A stretch of 36,143 nt of DNA from an uncultured Eubacteriales bacterium (GTDB taxonomy: Bacteria; Bacillota; Clostridia; Monoglobales; Monoglobaceae): positions 1-36,143 of the forward strand of contig CAOKIL010000008.1 in NCBI GenBank assembly GCA_948468535.1, in the 5' to 3' direction. The position numbers and the translations under genes are program-made. Under the pieces are notes generated by a model that was not told the origin of the DNA, ran no database searches, and saw only the letters and a list, made by a program, of their open reading frames with translations. Of the stretch, positions 1 to 7,695 are shown piece after piece (position 1 is the stretch's first letter; each line of letters opens with the position of its first letter).

Positions 1-76
1 TTTTTATCCATAACGTTTATCTCACGGCATAACCCCTCTGCCGCATTATCCTTTCATTAAAGTATTTTGTCGTTCA

Positions 77-358
77 TCATCTGAAAAGCCGTCCCAAAAG
101 ACCGCTCGATCCACCTCTATCATCACGCGCTTCTTCCATGTATTCAACCTTGTCAACTTCACCGTCTATTACAAGCTGTCCATCTTCAACACTGAGACGG
201 CTCACCTTAAAGTCAAAACCTGTCACTACCATTACGCCCATGCTTGTGTACACTACCACTTTTTCCTCATTAAAGCTTTCTACATCCTCAACACAGTTGA
301 TTTTTATGCGGTTTCTGTTCTCAATTAAAACCGTATGCTTTGTTTCACTATTCTCCAT
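77..358 (-). CDS. yabP: Sporulation protein YabP
   Basis: A 93-residue protein of the YabP/YqfC sporulation family. The recognisable family features are an N-terminal stretch around 'IENRNRIKINCVEDVESF', then a short beta-rich core with 'GVMVVTGFDF', 'LSVEDGQLVIDGEVD' and a 'VEYMEE' end. YabP is made in the mother cell during sporulation and is needed for spore coat/cortex assembly in Bacillus; its molecular role is unknown. The ATG is preceded by AAAGGAGG at good spacing. In relatives yabQ follows yabP; here only 76 bases remain downstream before the window edge, with a possible ATG at 11-9, too short to confirm. A sigma-E promoter would be expected upstream but none is clear. The C-terminus (RDDRGGSSGLLGRLFR) is a basic, glycine-rich tail longer than in Bacillus YabP. 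Confidence 0.85.
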   Translation of the reverse strand: MENSETKHTVLIENRNRIKINCVEDVESFNEEKVVVYTSMGVMVVTGFDFKVSRLSVEDGQLVIDGEVDKVEYMEEARDDRGGSSGLLGRLFR

Positions 359-433
359 AATATTCGCCTCCTTTGCTTATTTATTTATATAATATTATTC
401 AGCCAGGCGAACAGATATTACTTACATTAACAA

Positions 434-474
434 AAAAGAGGCTTCAAAGGATATAGTCCTCCAAAACCTCTTTT
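434..474 (-). terminator. Intrinsic terminator of mecA
   Basis: An inverted repeat of AAAAGAGG (434-441) and CCTCTTTT (467-474) lies just downstream of the mecA stop codon. An inner AGGA/TCCT pairing extends the stem. On the minus strand the 3' arm ends in a T-run, and the A/T-rich ends could let it work in both directions. Confidence 0.65.
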
Positions 475-494
475 AATGATATGTAATATTCAGG

Positions 495-1121
495 CTATAC
501 GAAATACTTTGACAATACTTCAACCGCATCTTCTTTAATCATGATCTCCGCAAGCTCGTTTAAGCGTCCATGAGATATCAAAGTCTTTTCCTGACGGTCA
601 GAAAATTCAAGCATTACTTTCTCAATATCAAGCATTATCAGCCTGTCGCTTGGGATAAGCAACATGTAATATTCACCGCATAGTTTATATAAAGTGCTGA
701 TTCCGGAAAACTCTTTTGAAACAGCGTCTGCCGCATGACATACGTTTTCAAAGTCGTTAAACTTAAAAATCCGTTTGCCGATTATACTTTGAGCAATCTG
801 ACCTGCGCTCAGCTTCGTCTTTTTTATTTTGCCTCTATATGAACAATTATCTATGGCGCGGTTTAAGTCGCTGTCACTGAACACTTTTGTAATAAGCATA
901 CCGAATCCGTCAATCTTTCCCGGTATAGCTTCTACAAATAGTTTGGCACCGTCAACATAGAACTCCGCATCTCTTTCAGCCATCTTAATCGCAGTCCGAA
1001 ACATATCCTGTATCTCAGGAGTGTTTGACGAAATATTCTTTATATCTACATTCCACTCCCGTGCTTCAGCGGTATCCATCAATACCTTTATTTTATTTTC
1101 ATTAATTTTTTCAATCCTCAT
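495..1121 (-). CDS. mecA: Adaptor protein MecA
   Basis: A 208-residue MecA-family adaptor, close to the 210-220 residues of Bacillus MecA. The N-terminus 'MRIEKINENKIKVLMDTAE' is the typical target-recognition domain start. An acidic linker region with 'GFGMLITKVFSD' follows, then a C-terminal ClpC-binding domain from about residue 120 ('FKFNDFENVCHAADAV', 'LYKLCGEYYMLL'). MecA delivers substrates to the ClpC AAA+ unfoldase for ClpP degradation; in Bacillus it targets ComK and also influences sporulation and competence. No clpC is visible here. The gene is monocistronic, between a promoter at 1216-1243 and a terminator at 434-474. The family assignment is secure; the natural substrate in this organism is unknown. 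Confidence 0.9.
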   Translation of the reverse strand: MRIEKINENKIKVLMDTAEAREWNVDIKNISSNTPEIQDMFRTAIKMAERDAEFYVDGAKLFVEAIPGKIDGFGMLITKVFSDSDLNRAIDNCSYRGKIKKTKLSAGQIAQSIIGKRIFKFNDFENVCHAADAVSKEFSGISTLYKLCGEYYMLLIPSDRLIMLDIEKVMLEFSDRQEKTLISHGRLNELAEIMIKEDAVEVLSKYFV

Positions 1122-1164
1122 ACAATCTCCCCCGAAATATTACAAACAAAAAAAATTATTGTGC

Positions 1165-1190
1165 TTATAGCTTCTTTAATTTAGCTATAA
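1165..1190. repeat. 8-bp inverted repeat in the mecA leader
   Basis: Perfect arms TTATAGCT (1165-1172) and AGCTATAA (1183-1190) separated by 10 bases lie in the mecA 5' leader, downstream of the promoter. It could be an operator or an RNA hairpin; nothing else in the sequence decides between the two. Confidence 0.4.
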
Positions 1191-1215
1191 CAAAACATAT
1201 GTATCGTATAAAAAT

Positions 1216-1243
1216 ATTATAACTGAAATATTTAATAATTCAA
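1216..1243 (-). promoter_or_regulatory. Sigma-A promoter of mecA
   Basis: On the minus strand, -35 TTGAAT (1243-1238), a 16-bp spacer and -10 TATAAT (1221-1216), about 95 bp upstream of the mecA start. The rest of the 1122-1508 gap holds an inverted repeat and the terminator of the upstream operon, and no gene. Confidence 0.7.
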
Positions 1244-1341
1244 TGCTAAATAAATGGAAATAACAATTTGTTAATTGGCTGTAAAATTTGAGAAAAGCCC
1301 TGTAACATTTTAGAAATGAAATGTTACATTCAAAAAAAGAT

Positions 1342-1381
1342 AAAAAAAGACAAGTTCTCCCATAAACACGGAGGACTTGTC
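1342..1381 (-). terminator. Intrinsic terminator of the rsmD-coaD operon
   Basis: A 12-bp stem: GACAAGTTCTCC (1349-1360) pairs with GGAGGACTTGTC (1370-1381), with one G-T wobble. On the minus strand it is followed by a run of seven T (complement of 1342-1348). It closes the rsmD-coaD-coiled-coil operon, 130 bp beyond the last stop codon. Confidence 0.85.
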
Positions 1382-1508
1382 ACATAAACACAAAAATAAA
1401 TAAATTCAAAAAACAAAATAATGTTACACGGCAAAATTCAAATTAAATGTACATATTAATCAAAATTTTATATAAAAATCAAATATTCAACGAGATAATA
1501 TCTATTAG

Positions 1509-2027
1509 TTATTCAATAGTCTGTGAAGTATCACTCGGCATACTGTTCATAAGATTAAGTGCGCCGTTGCTTCTCATCTCATTTCTGTTATTTCTGACAA
1601 TATTTACGCACTGTTCAAGGTCTTTCATCGATGTCATGACTACTTTTTCAACAGTTTCAAGAAGATTATCAGCGTACTGATAAGAAGAATCAGAAACCTG
1701 CTGTGCATTTGCACGAGCGTTATCAATAATCTGATTCCCCTGAACAATAGCCTTTTTGGTAATCTCATTTTCGTTAACCATAGCTATAATTCTATCTTCA
1801 GCCGACTTAATAAGAGCATCCGCTTCAGCCTGAGCTTCCTGTAAAATTCTCTGTCTCTCTTCTTTTATCCATTTCGCCTGCTTCAAATCGTCAGGGAGCT
1901 TGAGCTTGATTTCCTGGAGAACATCAAGCAACTCATCCTTTTCAAGAATACAACGACCTGAAAAAGGAACAGACGCACCTTTATCAATTATATCCTCAAG
2001 TTCATCCAATAATTCTAATGCATCCAT
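1509..2027 (-). CDS. Coiled-coil ATPase-subunit-like protein of unknown role
   Basis: A 172-residue soluble protein with a long charged alpha-helical region (about residues 55-105, 'KWIKEERQRILQEAQAEADALI') that resembles the peripheral stalk coiled coil of V-type ATPase subunit H/E or F-type subunit b. This explains why relatives are often annotated 'ATPase'. There is no Walker motif and no membrane segment, so it is not an ATPase by itself. It follows coaD in the rsmD-coaD operon, a common clostridial arrangement. ATG preceded by AAGGAGGT. The N-terminal half starts 'MDALELLDELEDIIDKG' and contains 'PFSGRCILEKDELLDVLQEI', which looks like a short targeting or oligomerisation helix. A structural or cell-division-linked role has been guessed for such proteins; I see no direct evidence here. 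Confidence 0.6.
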   Translation of the reverse strand: MDALELLDELEDIIDKGASVPFSGRCILEKDELLDVLQEIKLKLPDDLKQAKWIKEERQRILQEAQAEADALIKSAEDRIIAMVNENEITKKAIVQGNQIIDNARANAQQVSDSSYQYADNLLETVEKVVMTSMKDLEQCVNIVRNNRNEMRSNGALNLMNSMPSDTSQTIE

Positions 2028-2058
2028 TATAAATACCTCCTTGAATATTAAGTTCGGC

Positions 2059-2547
2059 TTAATTTCCCAAATTTTTAAACCGTCTTTTTATAATAGGGAT
2101 TAAGCTGCTTGGAACCAAACCGTCCAAATAACCTCCATACTTTGCAATTTCCTTTACAATGCTGGAGCTTAAAAACATGTACTCTTTGCTGGTGTGTAAA
2201 AACAAGGTCTCTAACTCCTCATATAACGCCTGATTTGTAAGCGCCATCTGAAACTCATATTCAAAATCCGAGACCGCCCTAATTCCCTTAATAATTACCT
2301 GTGAATCAATTTCTTTCATAAAGTCAACCAATAACCCAGAAAATGAACAAATTTCAACATTTTTGATACCGTCAGTTGCGAGTTTTAACATCTCGACACG
2401 CTCTTTAGCTGAAAACAACGGAGTTTTAGAGTTATTAATAAGTACCGCTACAACAACCTTGTCAAACAGCTTGGACGCTCTTTTGATAACATCAAGATGC
2501 CCGTTTGTACAAGGGTCAAAACTGCCGGGATATACCGCAGTTCTCAT
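2059..2547 (-). CDS. coaD: Phosphopantetheine adenylyltransferase
   Basis: A nucleotidyltransferase that converts 4'-phosphopantetheine and ATP to dephospho-CoA, the penultimate step of coenzyme A synthesis. The start is placed at 2547 (ATG, protein '[12 protein letters not shown]'), with AGAGGTGA just upstream; an upstream in-frame start at 2586 would add 13 residues that do not belong to the family and would overlap rsmD. Motifs: '[14 protein letters not shown]' (the T/HxGH nucleotide-binding motif) near the N-terminus, '[17 protein letters not shown]' in the middle, and '[15 protein letters not shown]' (the SSS-V-[RK]E motif) near the C-terminus. About 162 residues, typical of the family. 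The gene starts 4 bp after the rsmD stop codon, so the two are probably translationally coupled. Confidence 0.96.
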   Translation of the reverse strand: MRTAVYPGSFDPCTNGHLDVIKRASKLFDKVVVAVLINNSKTPLFSAKERVEMLKLATDGIKNVEICSFSGLLVDFMKEIDSQVIIKGIRAVSDFEYEFQMALTNQALYEELETLFLHTSKEYMFLSSSIVKEIAKYGGYLDGLVPSSLIPIIKRRFKNLGN

Positions 2548-2551
2548 ATTA

Positions 2552-3127
2552 TCACCTCTGCAAAATAGTGATGACTGTCTTGCCATACTTGGCTGATTTT
2601 ACAACATTAAACTTTGCACCTGTTATGTCCTCTCCGCCTGCTTCAGTTTCAACAACAATGATTCCATTGTCAGAAAGCAGATTATAGACATATATTTTTT
2701 CAAGTATAGGTAAAAGCATTCCTTTATTATACGGCGGATCAAGGAATATAATATCGAACTTAATATGCGCTTCGCCGCAGATACTTCTTCTTCCGCTTCC
2801 GATTTCATCCAAAAAATCAAATGAATCGGTTTTAAATAAAGACGAGCTTTCTGAGAAACCGCTGCCGCTTAAATTCTTGTTAATAATATCATAAGATTTT
2901 AAGTCATGATCAATAAACACAGCATGTCCTGCACCGCGGCTCAAAGCCTCTATACCGAGTGCGCCGCTGCCGGCAAACAAATCAAGAACATTGCCGCAGG
3001 GGAACCGCATTTGTATGATATTAAAGAGTGACTCCTTTACCCTGTCAGTGGTTGGACGAGTGTTATCTCCGACGGGCGGCAAAAGTTTATATCCGCGTTT
3101 TCTACCGGAAATAATGCGCACATCCAA
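2552..3127 (-). CDS. rsmD: 16S rRNA (guanine966-N2)-methyltransferase
   Basis: An S-adenosylmethionine-dependent methyltransferase of 191 residues. It begins '[15 protein letters not shown]' with the conserved '[15 protein letters not shown]' block. The SAM-binding motif I is '[19 protein letters not shown]' (about residues 47-65), and the catalytic motif is '[11 protein letters not shown]', the DPPY type used for exocyclic amino groups of bases. It modifies G966 of 16S rRNA on the assembled 30S subunit. The gene is first in the rsmD-coaD operon, with a sigma-A promoter at 3170-3198 and a GAGGAGG ribosome binding site. The recG gene, often upstream in other clostridia, is absent; a 6S RNA gene lies there instead. 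Confidence 0.95.
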   Translation of the reverse strand: MDVRIISGRKRGYKLLPPVGDNTRPTTDRVKESLFNIIQMRFPCGNVLDLFAGSGALGIEALSRGAGHAVFIDHDLKSYDIINKNLSGSGFSESSSLFKTDSFDFLDEIGSGRRSICGEAHIKFDIIFLDPPYNKGMLLPILEKIYVYNLLSDNGIIVVETEAGGEDITGAKFNVVKSAKYGKTVITILQR

Positions 3128-3169
3128 TCCTCCTCTTTAGGAATTACTATCACAAACATACCTTATATA

Positions 3170-3198
3170 TTTATATATCAATTTTGAGCTTTTGTCAA
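3170..3198 (-). promoter_or_regulatory. Sigma-A promoter of rsmD
   Basis: On the minus strand, -35 TTGACA (3198-3193), a 17-bp spacer and -10 TATAAA (3175-3170), about 43 bp upstream of the rsmD start. It lies downstream of the 6S RNA gene on the same strand. Confidence 0.75.
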
Positions 3199-3227
3199 GT
3201 GTTTTGAATAAATTTGTCATTATTACT

Positions 3228-3245
3228 CAAAAAATGCGTTTTTTG
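3228..3245 (-). terminator. Weak terminator hairpin after 6S RNA
   Basis: Minus-strand CAAAAAA-CGCA-TTTTTTG hairpin immediately 3' of the 6S RNA gene. The stem is almost all A-T, with the T-run as its 3' arm, so it may only assist termination; 6S RNA 3' ends are also often made by trimming. Confidence 0.35.
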
Positions 3246-3253
3246 AATAAATA

Positions 3254-3456
3254 AATATACCCCGCGATAGCCGTAAGGTGGTTAAGGTAAAAACCTGGAA
3301 ACCAGGTGGGATTCGCTCAAAGGCTTTACAAGTCCACTGGACACCAAAAAGGTGTGAGGCATGTGCGCCACCTAATTGAAGAAAGAATCCCTTATAAAAT
3401 TTGTTGGTTTTACATTAATGCCACAAATACGTACAACGCAGGGATATATTCAATTT
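3254..3456 (-). ncRNA. ssrS: 6S RNA
   Basis: A rod-shaped RNA of about 200 nt on the minus strand. The ends pair: minus-strand ATATAtCCCtGCG (around 3449-3437) with CGCgGGGtATAT (3266-3255). Further in, the 3415-3424 side (GCCAC, TTAAT) pairs with ACC/TTAA/CCAC around 3278-3295, and GGGATTC (3391-3385) pairs with GAATCCC (3314-3308), leaving a central bubble with a small ACCTGG-AAA-CCAGGT-type hairpin (3293-3307). The apical part has an ACACC-TTTTT-GGTGT hairpin. This layout (closing stem, central bubble mimicking an open promoter, terminal stem-loop) and conserved strings such as TTTGAGCGA and CTATCGCGGGG match clostridial 6S RNA. 6S RNA binds the housekeeping RNA polymerase holoenzyme and modulates transcription in stationary phase. 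The assignment comes from structure and remembered consensus, not a covariance search. Confidence 0.78.
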
Positions 3457-3457
3457 A

Positions 3458-3490
3458 ATTATATTATATCATAAATTTTCAAAAATACAA
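3458..3490 (-). promoter_or_regulatory. Promoter of 6S RNA
   Basis: Minus strand: -35 TTGTAT (3490-3485), a 16-bp spacer and -10 TATAAT (3468-3463), with a second overlapping TATAAT at 3463-3458. It sets the RNA start at about 3456, just before the closing stem of the 6S RNA, which is what fixes the strand of that gene. Confidence 0.7.
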
Positions 3491-3585
3491 CCCCATTTTA
3501 TAATAAATTTGTTGAAATTTTTAACATTTCGACATTTTTATAAAATATGCTGATCTCAAAAGAATAATACACTATAAATTGGTAG

Positions 3586-3666
3586 AATTATAAAACAAAA
3601 ATTGTACAGACGGATTCAAACGAGATTATAACCGGCGGCAAGCTTGGCATCTGCTTCGGTGACTGA
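3586..3666 (+). pseudogene. Possible relic of a coding sequence
   Basis: In an otherwise AT-rich gap, 3607-3666 is GC-richer and reads in one frame as 'TDSNEIITGGKLGICFGD' followed by TGA, with an upstream TAG at 3583-3585 and no start codon. Codon use is like that of neighbouring genes. It looks like the last about 20 codons of a lost gene. I cannot name the protein. The remaining intergenic sequence (3491-3585) shows nothing recognisable. Confidence 0.25.
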
Positions 3667-3681
3667 AACTATAAAAAAGTA

Positions 3682-3710
3682 TTGCCATATTAGTGCAAAA
3701 GTGTTAAAAT
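3682..3710 (+). promoter_or_regulatory. Sigma-A promoter of the pectate lyase gene
   Basis: -35 TTGCCA (3682-3687), a 17-bp spacer and -10 TAAAAT (3705-3710), about 27 bp upstream of a GGAGGG ribosome binding site (3733-3738). No regulator site is obvious. Confidence 0.65.
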
Positions 3711-3743
3711 ATTTGTATATATTAATTTATTTGGAGGGATATT

Positions 3744-6700
3744 ATGAAAAAGATTTTTGCGTTATTAGTGGCAATATGTATGGTTGCTTCAATATGCTTT
3801 TCGGCAACCGTTATTGCTGAAGGCGCGGATACACCATCGGGCGGAAGCATGTATGACAACGGTGTGTTCTATGATGATACACCCGTATTTTTAGGCAATA
3901 CTGTCACTGCCAAAGTTTCAAATTTAAGCGGAAGCGAGGCTTTCTTTATTGCGGCAGCATATGAGAACGACGTACTCGCAGATGCGAAATTAGTTGAAAT
4001 CGCAAGCGGCAGCGAGGCATTTTCAGTTCATGAAGAATTTGACAAAACATATTCAAACGTTAGATTCTTCCTCTGGTCTGAAGGCTCTATTGAGCCATAT
4101 GAGGACGTCTTTGTCGGCAATCTTCTCGCTTTCCCCGGCGCGGAAGGCGGCGGCAAGTATACAAAGGGTGCAAGAGGCGCGCTTGATGCCGGCGGAACAG
4201 TTGAGGTATATCATGTTACAAACCTGAACTCAGACGGACCGGGATCATTCACCGAAGCAATAAGCGCTGACCCTGTTGACCCTGACGCTGCGGAAGGTAC
4301 GTCAGAAGAGAAACCGCCGGTCGGCAGAATTATTGTATTTGACGTAGGCGGAGTTATTGACTTTCCAAACGGACAGAAGATCAACCGGGATTACGTTACC
4401 ATACTCGGTCAGACTGCGCCGGGCGACGGTATCACACTCACCGGCGGAGACTTGCAGATTGGCAACGCCAGAAAAAACGTAATCATGAGATATCTGCGCG
4501 TTCGTCCGACTAACAAGAACGGAGCTGAAGTTGACGGTATCGGCGGTCAGTGGAATACTGACGTTATTATAGACCACTGCTCAACAAGCTGGTGTGTTGA
4601 CGAGGGTCTGACTCTCTATGCCGGCAATGTTGAGAACACAAGCGGCTATGAACAGGGTAAGCGTCTGACGGTTCAGAACTCTATTACGTCAGAGAGTATG
4701 AGGATGTCAGGTCACTTTAAGGGCGCGCACGGCTACGGTGCGATTATCGGCGGCACCAACGCTACATACTACCGCAATATATTCGCGCACCATGACAGCC
4801 GTTCTCCGCGGCTTGACAGAATTCTTAAAAATACAGACTTCAGAAACAATATAGTATATAATTGGGGTGTTACCAACTCGGCATACGGTGGCGAACCTAC
4901 GTCACCGCATCCGGGCAACGCACGAGGTCAGGTTCGTCCATCTCAGGTTAACTACTCAAACAACTACTACAAGTACGGTCCGAGTACTGTTTCGGGCAAA
5001 AGATTCCGTATTTATGACTTTGACAAGCTTGCAAAAGAAGTCGGAAATACTTACGAGAAAGAAATAAACGGCGAGAAAGTTGTATTCACTGTAGAAAAAA
5101 GTAAGTTCTATATGGAGGATAACTATGTTGCCGGCAGCAGTACGGTCACAAGCAACAACTGGGCAGATGACGCGACAAACAAAGCTCAGAATCAGGTAGA
5201 GAGAATGTCAAAGCCGTTCTCACTCGGCGATGAACTTTATCCCGATCTGAACATTTCTTCAGATAAGCTGCTTGCAGGAAAGGATGTTTTAGACAGCGTT
5301 ATTGCTGATGCAGGCGCAACCTTGCCGAGACGTGACTCAATCGATGCACGCGTTATTGCAGATGTTAAGAATCAGACCGGCAGGATTATAAATAATGAAG
5401 AAGAAGTCGGCGGACTTGTCGGAATCCAAAACTCTGAGAGGGTATTTGAAATCCCTGCCGACTGGAAGACAGCTCACGGCATGGAGAATGACGCAAAAGA
5501 CAATGACATAGTTCCGAGCGGAAAATGGGCAGGATACACATGGATTGAAGCATATGTTAATGACTGGACTGTACAGCAAAGTGCGGCTTCGCCTACCAAT
5601 CCTGAAGTTACGGTTATAAGTCCTGCGATTGCTTCGATTAACAAAACAGTGGACGGTCAGACGGTTGACAACGGAAACTGGCTGGTTATAAATGACAATC
5701 AAACCGTAAACTACAAGGCTTCAGCTTCACCGGTTGGCGATACAGCAATTGTCAAAATGGAGCTTTATGACGACGAGGCTTTGATTAAGACATACGATAA
5801 CGTGTCAGAAATTAATGACAGTATTTCTCTTGATTTGGGAACACACTACCTGTCCTGTGTTGCATACAACAACAAGGGCGAGAGTACCAGAAGCACTACA
5901 TCTATTGTATACGTTAACGGCTCTGCCGCACCTGAAAGCTGGACGCTCAAGCAAATCGGAACAAACTCGTTCCCCGGCAAGGGCGCAGTGTCTGTTGATA
6001 AAGACGGACTTTACACAATGGGCGGCAGCGGTAAAATAGGCGGTACAGCCGACAAATGCGACTTCTTATATAAAGAAGTAACCGGCGACTTTGACATATC
6101 GCTCAAACTTGAAAATATAATGGCAAACGAGAACGGACCGGCATTCGGACTTATGGTTCGCGAAGGTCTCGGCGGCGGTGACAGAATGGCAGCGCTTGTT
6201 GACGGCTGGATTAAGTTTGGACGTAATAACAGAATTGTGGCGCGCACAACCAAGAACAAGAATATAGCCACCGACATCAAGCAGACCAACTCGACAGACC
6301 AGAAAATCGGTATATTTATGACAGGCAAAGACAACGAGATTATATCAGGCAATGTTCTGGGCGAACGTCCGTACGATACCGAACCTACAGGAAAGTATCA
6401 TCTGCCAAACTATATGAGAATTCAAAGAACAGGCGACACACTTATATTCTCTGTATCTGACAGCGGAACTGACTGGATGGATAATGCAAGACAGCCTTAT
6501 ACAATGACAATAAGCGGTCTGGCAAACAAACTGTATGTTGGTACAGCGATTGATTCGCAGCAGGGACAGTCTGATGCTTCGCCTAAGTCATATTACTCTC
6601 AGGCGCAGTTCAGTGAACTTAAACTTGACAATAACTATACACCGATACCAACAGCTACACCCGGTCCTACTGTTGACCCGGACGCCTACGGCAAGTACAG

Positions 6701-7274
6701 CGGCTGGAAAGTCGGTGAGGCTACGCAGACAGGTTCGGACGGCGCGGCAGAGGTTGTGAACTACAATGGCAAAGACGCGTTCTATATATCAAAGAGAAAT
6801 GTGTACAAGATTTTTGATACCCCTGTTTCATCGGGAATATTAGACTTTGACTTTGATATTTATATTGATAAGACGGTCAAGAGAAACTTCCGCGTATATC
6901 TTGAAAACGCGGAGAGTAATTATACAGTGACTGACAATATCTTTGCTGAGGTTATAAATAATGACGGTGTAAGCAGCGGCGGAAACATGGTGAATTACGG
7001 ACCGGATATAAGCAAGAACAATGGCGAACCGCTGTTGTTTGCATATGACAAGTTAAGTGAAAGCCAGTGGGTACACTTTAAGATGACGCTTGATTACAGT
7101 AAAGCGCAAACTAATGAATTTATAACCCTGACTGCCGCAAGCGCAGACGGAACCGAACTGGCATCGATAAAGATGGGTTCGATTTCAGGAAAGAACAATT
7201 CTCTCAAATCAATACGTCTTGTACAGACTGCGGCGCCGGTGTATTTTGCAGATATGAGTATTAACGAACAATAA
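3744..7274 (+). CDS. Secreted multidomain pectate lyase (PL1 family)
   Basis: A 1176-residue exported pectate lyase. A signal peptide (about residues 1-26, 'KKIFALLVAICMVASICFS') leads to a small beta domain (about 30-128) and then a PL1-type right-handed beta-helix (about 130-540). Diagnostic strings are 'AFPGAEGGG', 'GRIIVFDVGGVI', 'ILGQTAPGDGI', 'VIIDHCSTSWCVDEG', 'HGYGAIIGG' and 'HHDSRSPRLD', the last with the likely catalytic arginine. An Ig-like domain (about 635-735), a concanavalin-like domain (about 735-975), a proline-threonine linker ('PTATPGPTVDP', about 980) and a C-terminal beta domain (to 1176) follow; the last ones probably bind carbohydrate. It would cleave polygalacturonate by beta-elimination outside the cell. 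No SLH, LPXTG or dockerin is seen, so it is probably released. It stands alone, far from the pectin locus at 21-36 kb. Confidence 0.85.
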   Translation: MKKIFALLVAICMVASICFSATVIAEGADTPSGGSMYDNGVFYDDTPVFLGNTVTAKVSNLSGSEAFFIAAAYENDVLADAKLVEIASGSEAFSVHEEFDKTYSNVRFFLWSEGSIEPYEDVFVGNLLAFPGAEGGGKYTKGARGALDAGGTVEVYHVTNLNSDGPGSFTEAISADPVDPDAAEGTSEEKPPVGRIIVFDVGGVIDFPNGQKINRDYVTILGQTAPGDGITLTGGDLQIGNARKNVIMRYLRVRPTNKNGAEVDGIGGQWNTDVIIDHCSTSWCVDEGLTLYAGNVENTSGYEQGKRLTVQNSITSESMRMSGHFKGAHGYGAIIGGTNATYYRNIFAHHDSRSPRLDRILKNTDFRNNIVYNWGVTNSAYGGEPTSPHPGNARGQVRPSQVNYSNNYYKYGPSTVSGKRFRIYDFDKLAKEVGNTYEKEINGEKVVFTVEKSKFYMEDNYVAGSSTVTSNNWADDATNKAQNQVERMSKPFSLGDELYPDLNISSDKLLAGKDVLDSVIADAGATLPRRDSIDARVIADVKNQTGRIINNEEEVGGLVGIQNSERVFEIPADWKTAHGMENDAKDNDIVPSGKWAGYTWIEAYVNDWTVQQSAASPTNPEVTVISPAIASINKTVDGQTVDNGNWLVINDNQTVNYKASASPVGDTAIVKMELYDDEALIKTYDNVSEINDSISLDLGTHYLSCVAYNNKGESTRSTTSIVYVNGSAAPESWTLKQIGTNSFPGKGAVSVDKDGLYTMGGSGKIGGTADKCDFLYKEVTGDFDISLKLENIMANENGPAFGLMVREGLGGGDRMAALVDGWIKFGRNNRIVARTTKNKNIATDIKQTNSTDQKIGIFMTGKDNEIISGNVLGERPYDTEPTGKYHLPNYMRIQRTGDTLIFSVSDSGTDWMDNARQPYTMTISGLANKLYVGTAIDSQQGQSDASPKSYYSQAQFSELKLDNNYTPIPTATPGPTVDPDAYGKYSGWKVGEATQTGSDGAAEVVNYNGKDAFYISKRNVYKIFDTPVSSGILDFDFDIYIDKTVKRNFRVYLENAESNYTVTDNIFAEVINNDGVSSGGNMVNYGPDISKNNGEPLLFAYDKLSESQWVHFKMTLDYSKAQTNEFITLTAASADGTELASIKMGSISGKNNSLKSIRLVQTAAPVYFADMSINEQ

Positions 7275-7283
7275 TTTTAAAAG

Positions 7284-7312
7284 AGGGGAGGCTATCTGCC
7301 TCCCCTGCTTTT
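7284..7312. terminator. Bidirectional terminator
   Basis: Stem AGGGGAGGC (7284-7292), loop TATCT, GCCTCCCCT (7298-7306), then GCTTTTTATT on the plus strand and TTTTAAAATT-like sequence on the minus. It lies between the convergent pectate lyase and spoVAE genes and can serve both. Confidence 0.85.
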
Positions 7313-7314
7313 TA

Positions 7315-7671
7315 TTATTTCTTAGCTTTTGGGTCGAAAATCAGCGCGACTAAGAATCCAAAGAACACTGCTGCTGCTATTCCGCCTGCCGCTGCTGCCG
7401 TTCCTCCTGTAATTATTCCGATAAATCCCGATTGGTCAACCGCCTTCATTACTCCGTCCGCAAGCACGTTTCCGAATCCCATCAGCGGAACGGTTGCTCC
7501 TGCTCCGGCAAAGTCAACCAGCTTGTCATATATTCCGATACCGCCGAGAATCGCACCTATGACTACATATAATACAAGTATCCGCGCCGGCGTCAGTTTC
7601 GTTTTATCTATCAGAATTTGCGCTATTACACATAACAATCCTCCAACCCAAAAGGCGTTTAAATAATCCAT
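7315..7671 (-). CDS. spoVAE: Stage V sporulation protein AE
   Basis: A 118-residue membrane protein with about four hydrophobic segments, beginning 'MDYLNAFWVGGLLCVIAQ', with the family strings 'DKTKLTPARILVLYVV' and 'FAGAGATVPLMGFGNVLA'. SpoVA proteins form the inner-membrane channel that moves dipicolinic acid with calcium into the forespore during sporulation and out during germination. SpoVAC and SpoVAE are related membrane subunits; SpoVAD is the soluble partner. It is the last gene of the spoIIA-spoVA operon, 24 bp after spoVAD, with a GGAGATG ribosome binding site. It corresponds to the SpoVAEb type of Bacillus, the form required for the channel. Confidence 0.93.
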   Translation of the reverse strand: MDYLNAFWVGGLLCVIAQILIDKTKLTPARILVLYVVIGAILGGIGIYDKLVDFAGAGATVPLMGFGNVLADGVMKAVDQSGFIGIITGGTAAAAGGIAAAVFFGFLVALIFDPKAKK

Positions 7672-7695
7672 ACTTATACATCTCCAATTACATAG

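Noticed and set aside
1-76. Start of yabQ downstream of yabP
   Set aside because: Only a few codons would be inside the window, with no clear ribosome binding site, so it cannot be supported.
3254-3456. Plus-strand riboswitch for the pectate lyase gene
   Set aside because: The rod is symmetric on both strands, but the consensus promoter and the 6S-like strings are on the minus strand, and the distance to the lyase start is nearly 300 bases with another promoter in between.
5337-5702. Long minus-strand frames inside the first pectate lyase gene
   Set aside because: They are shadows of the strongly coding plus-strand gene, with no ribosome binding sites and no recognisable products.
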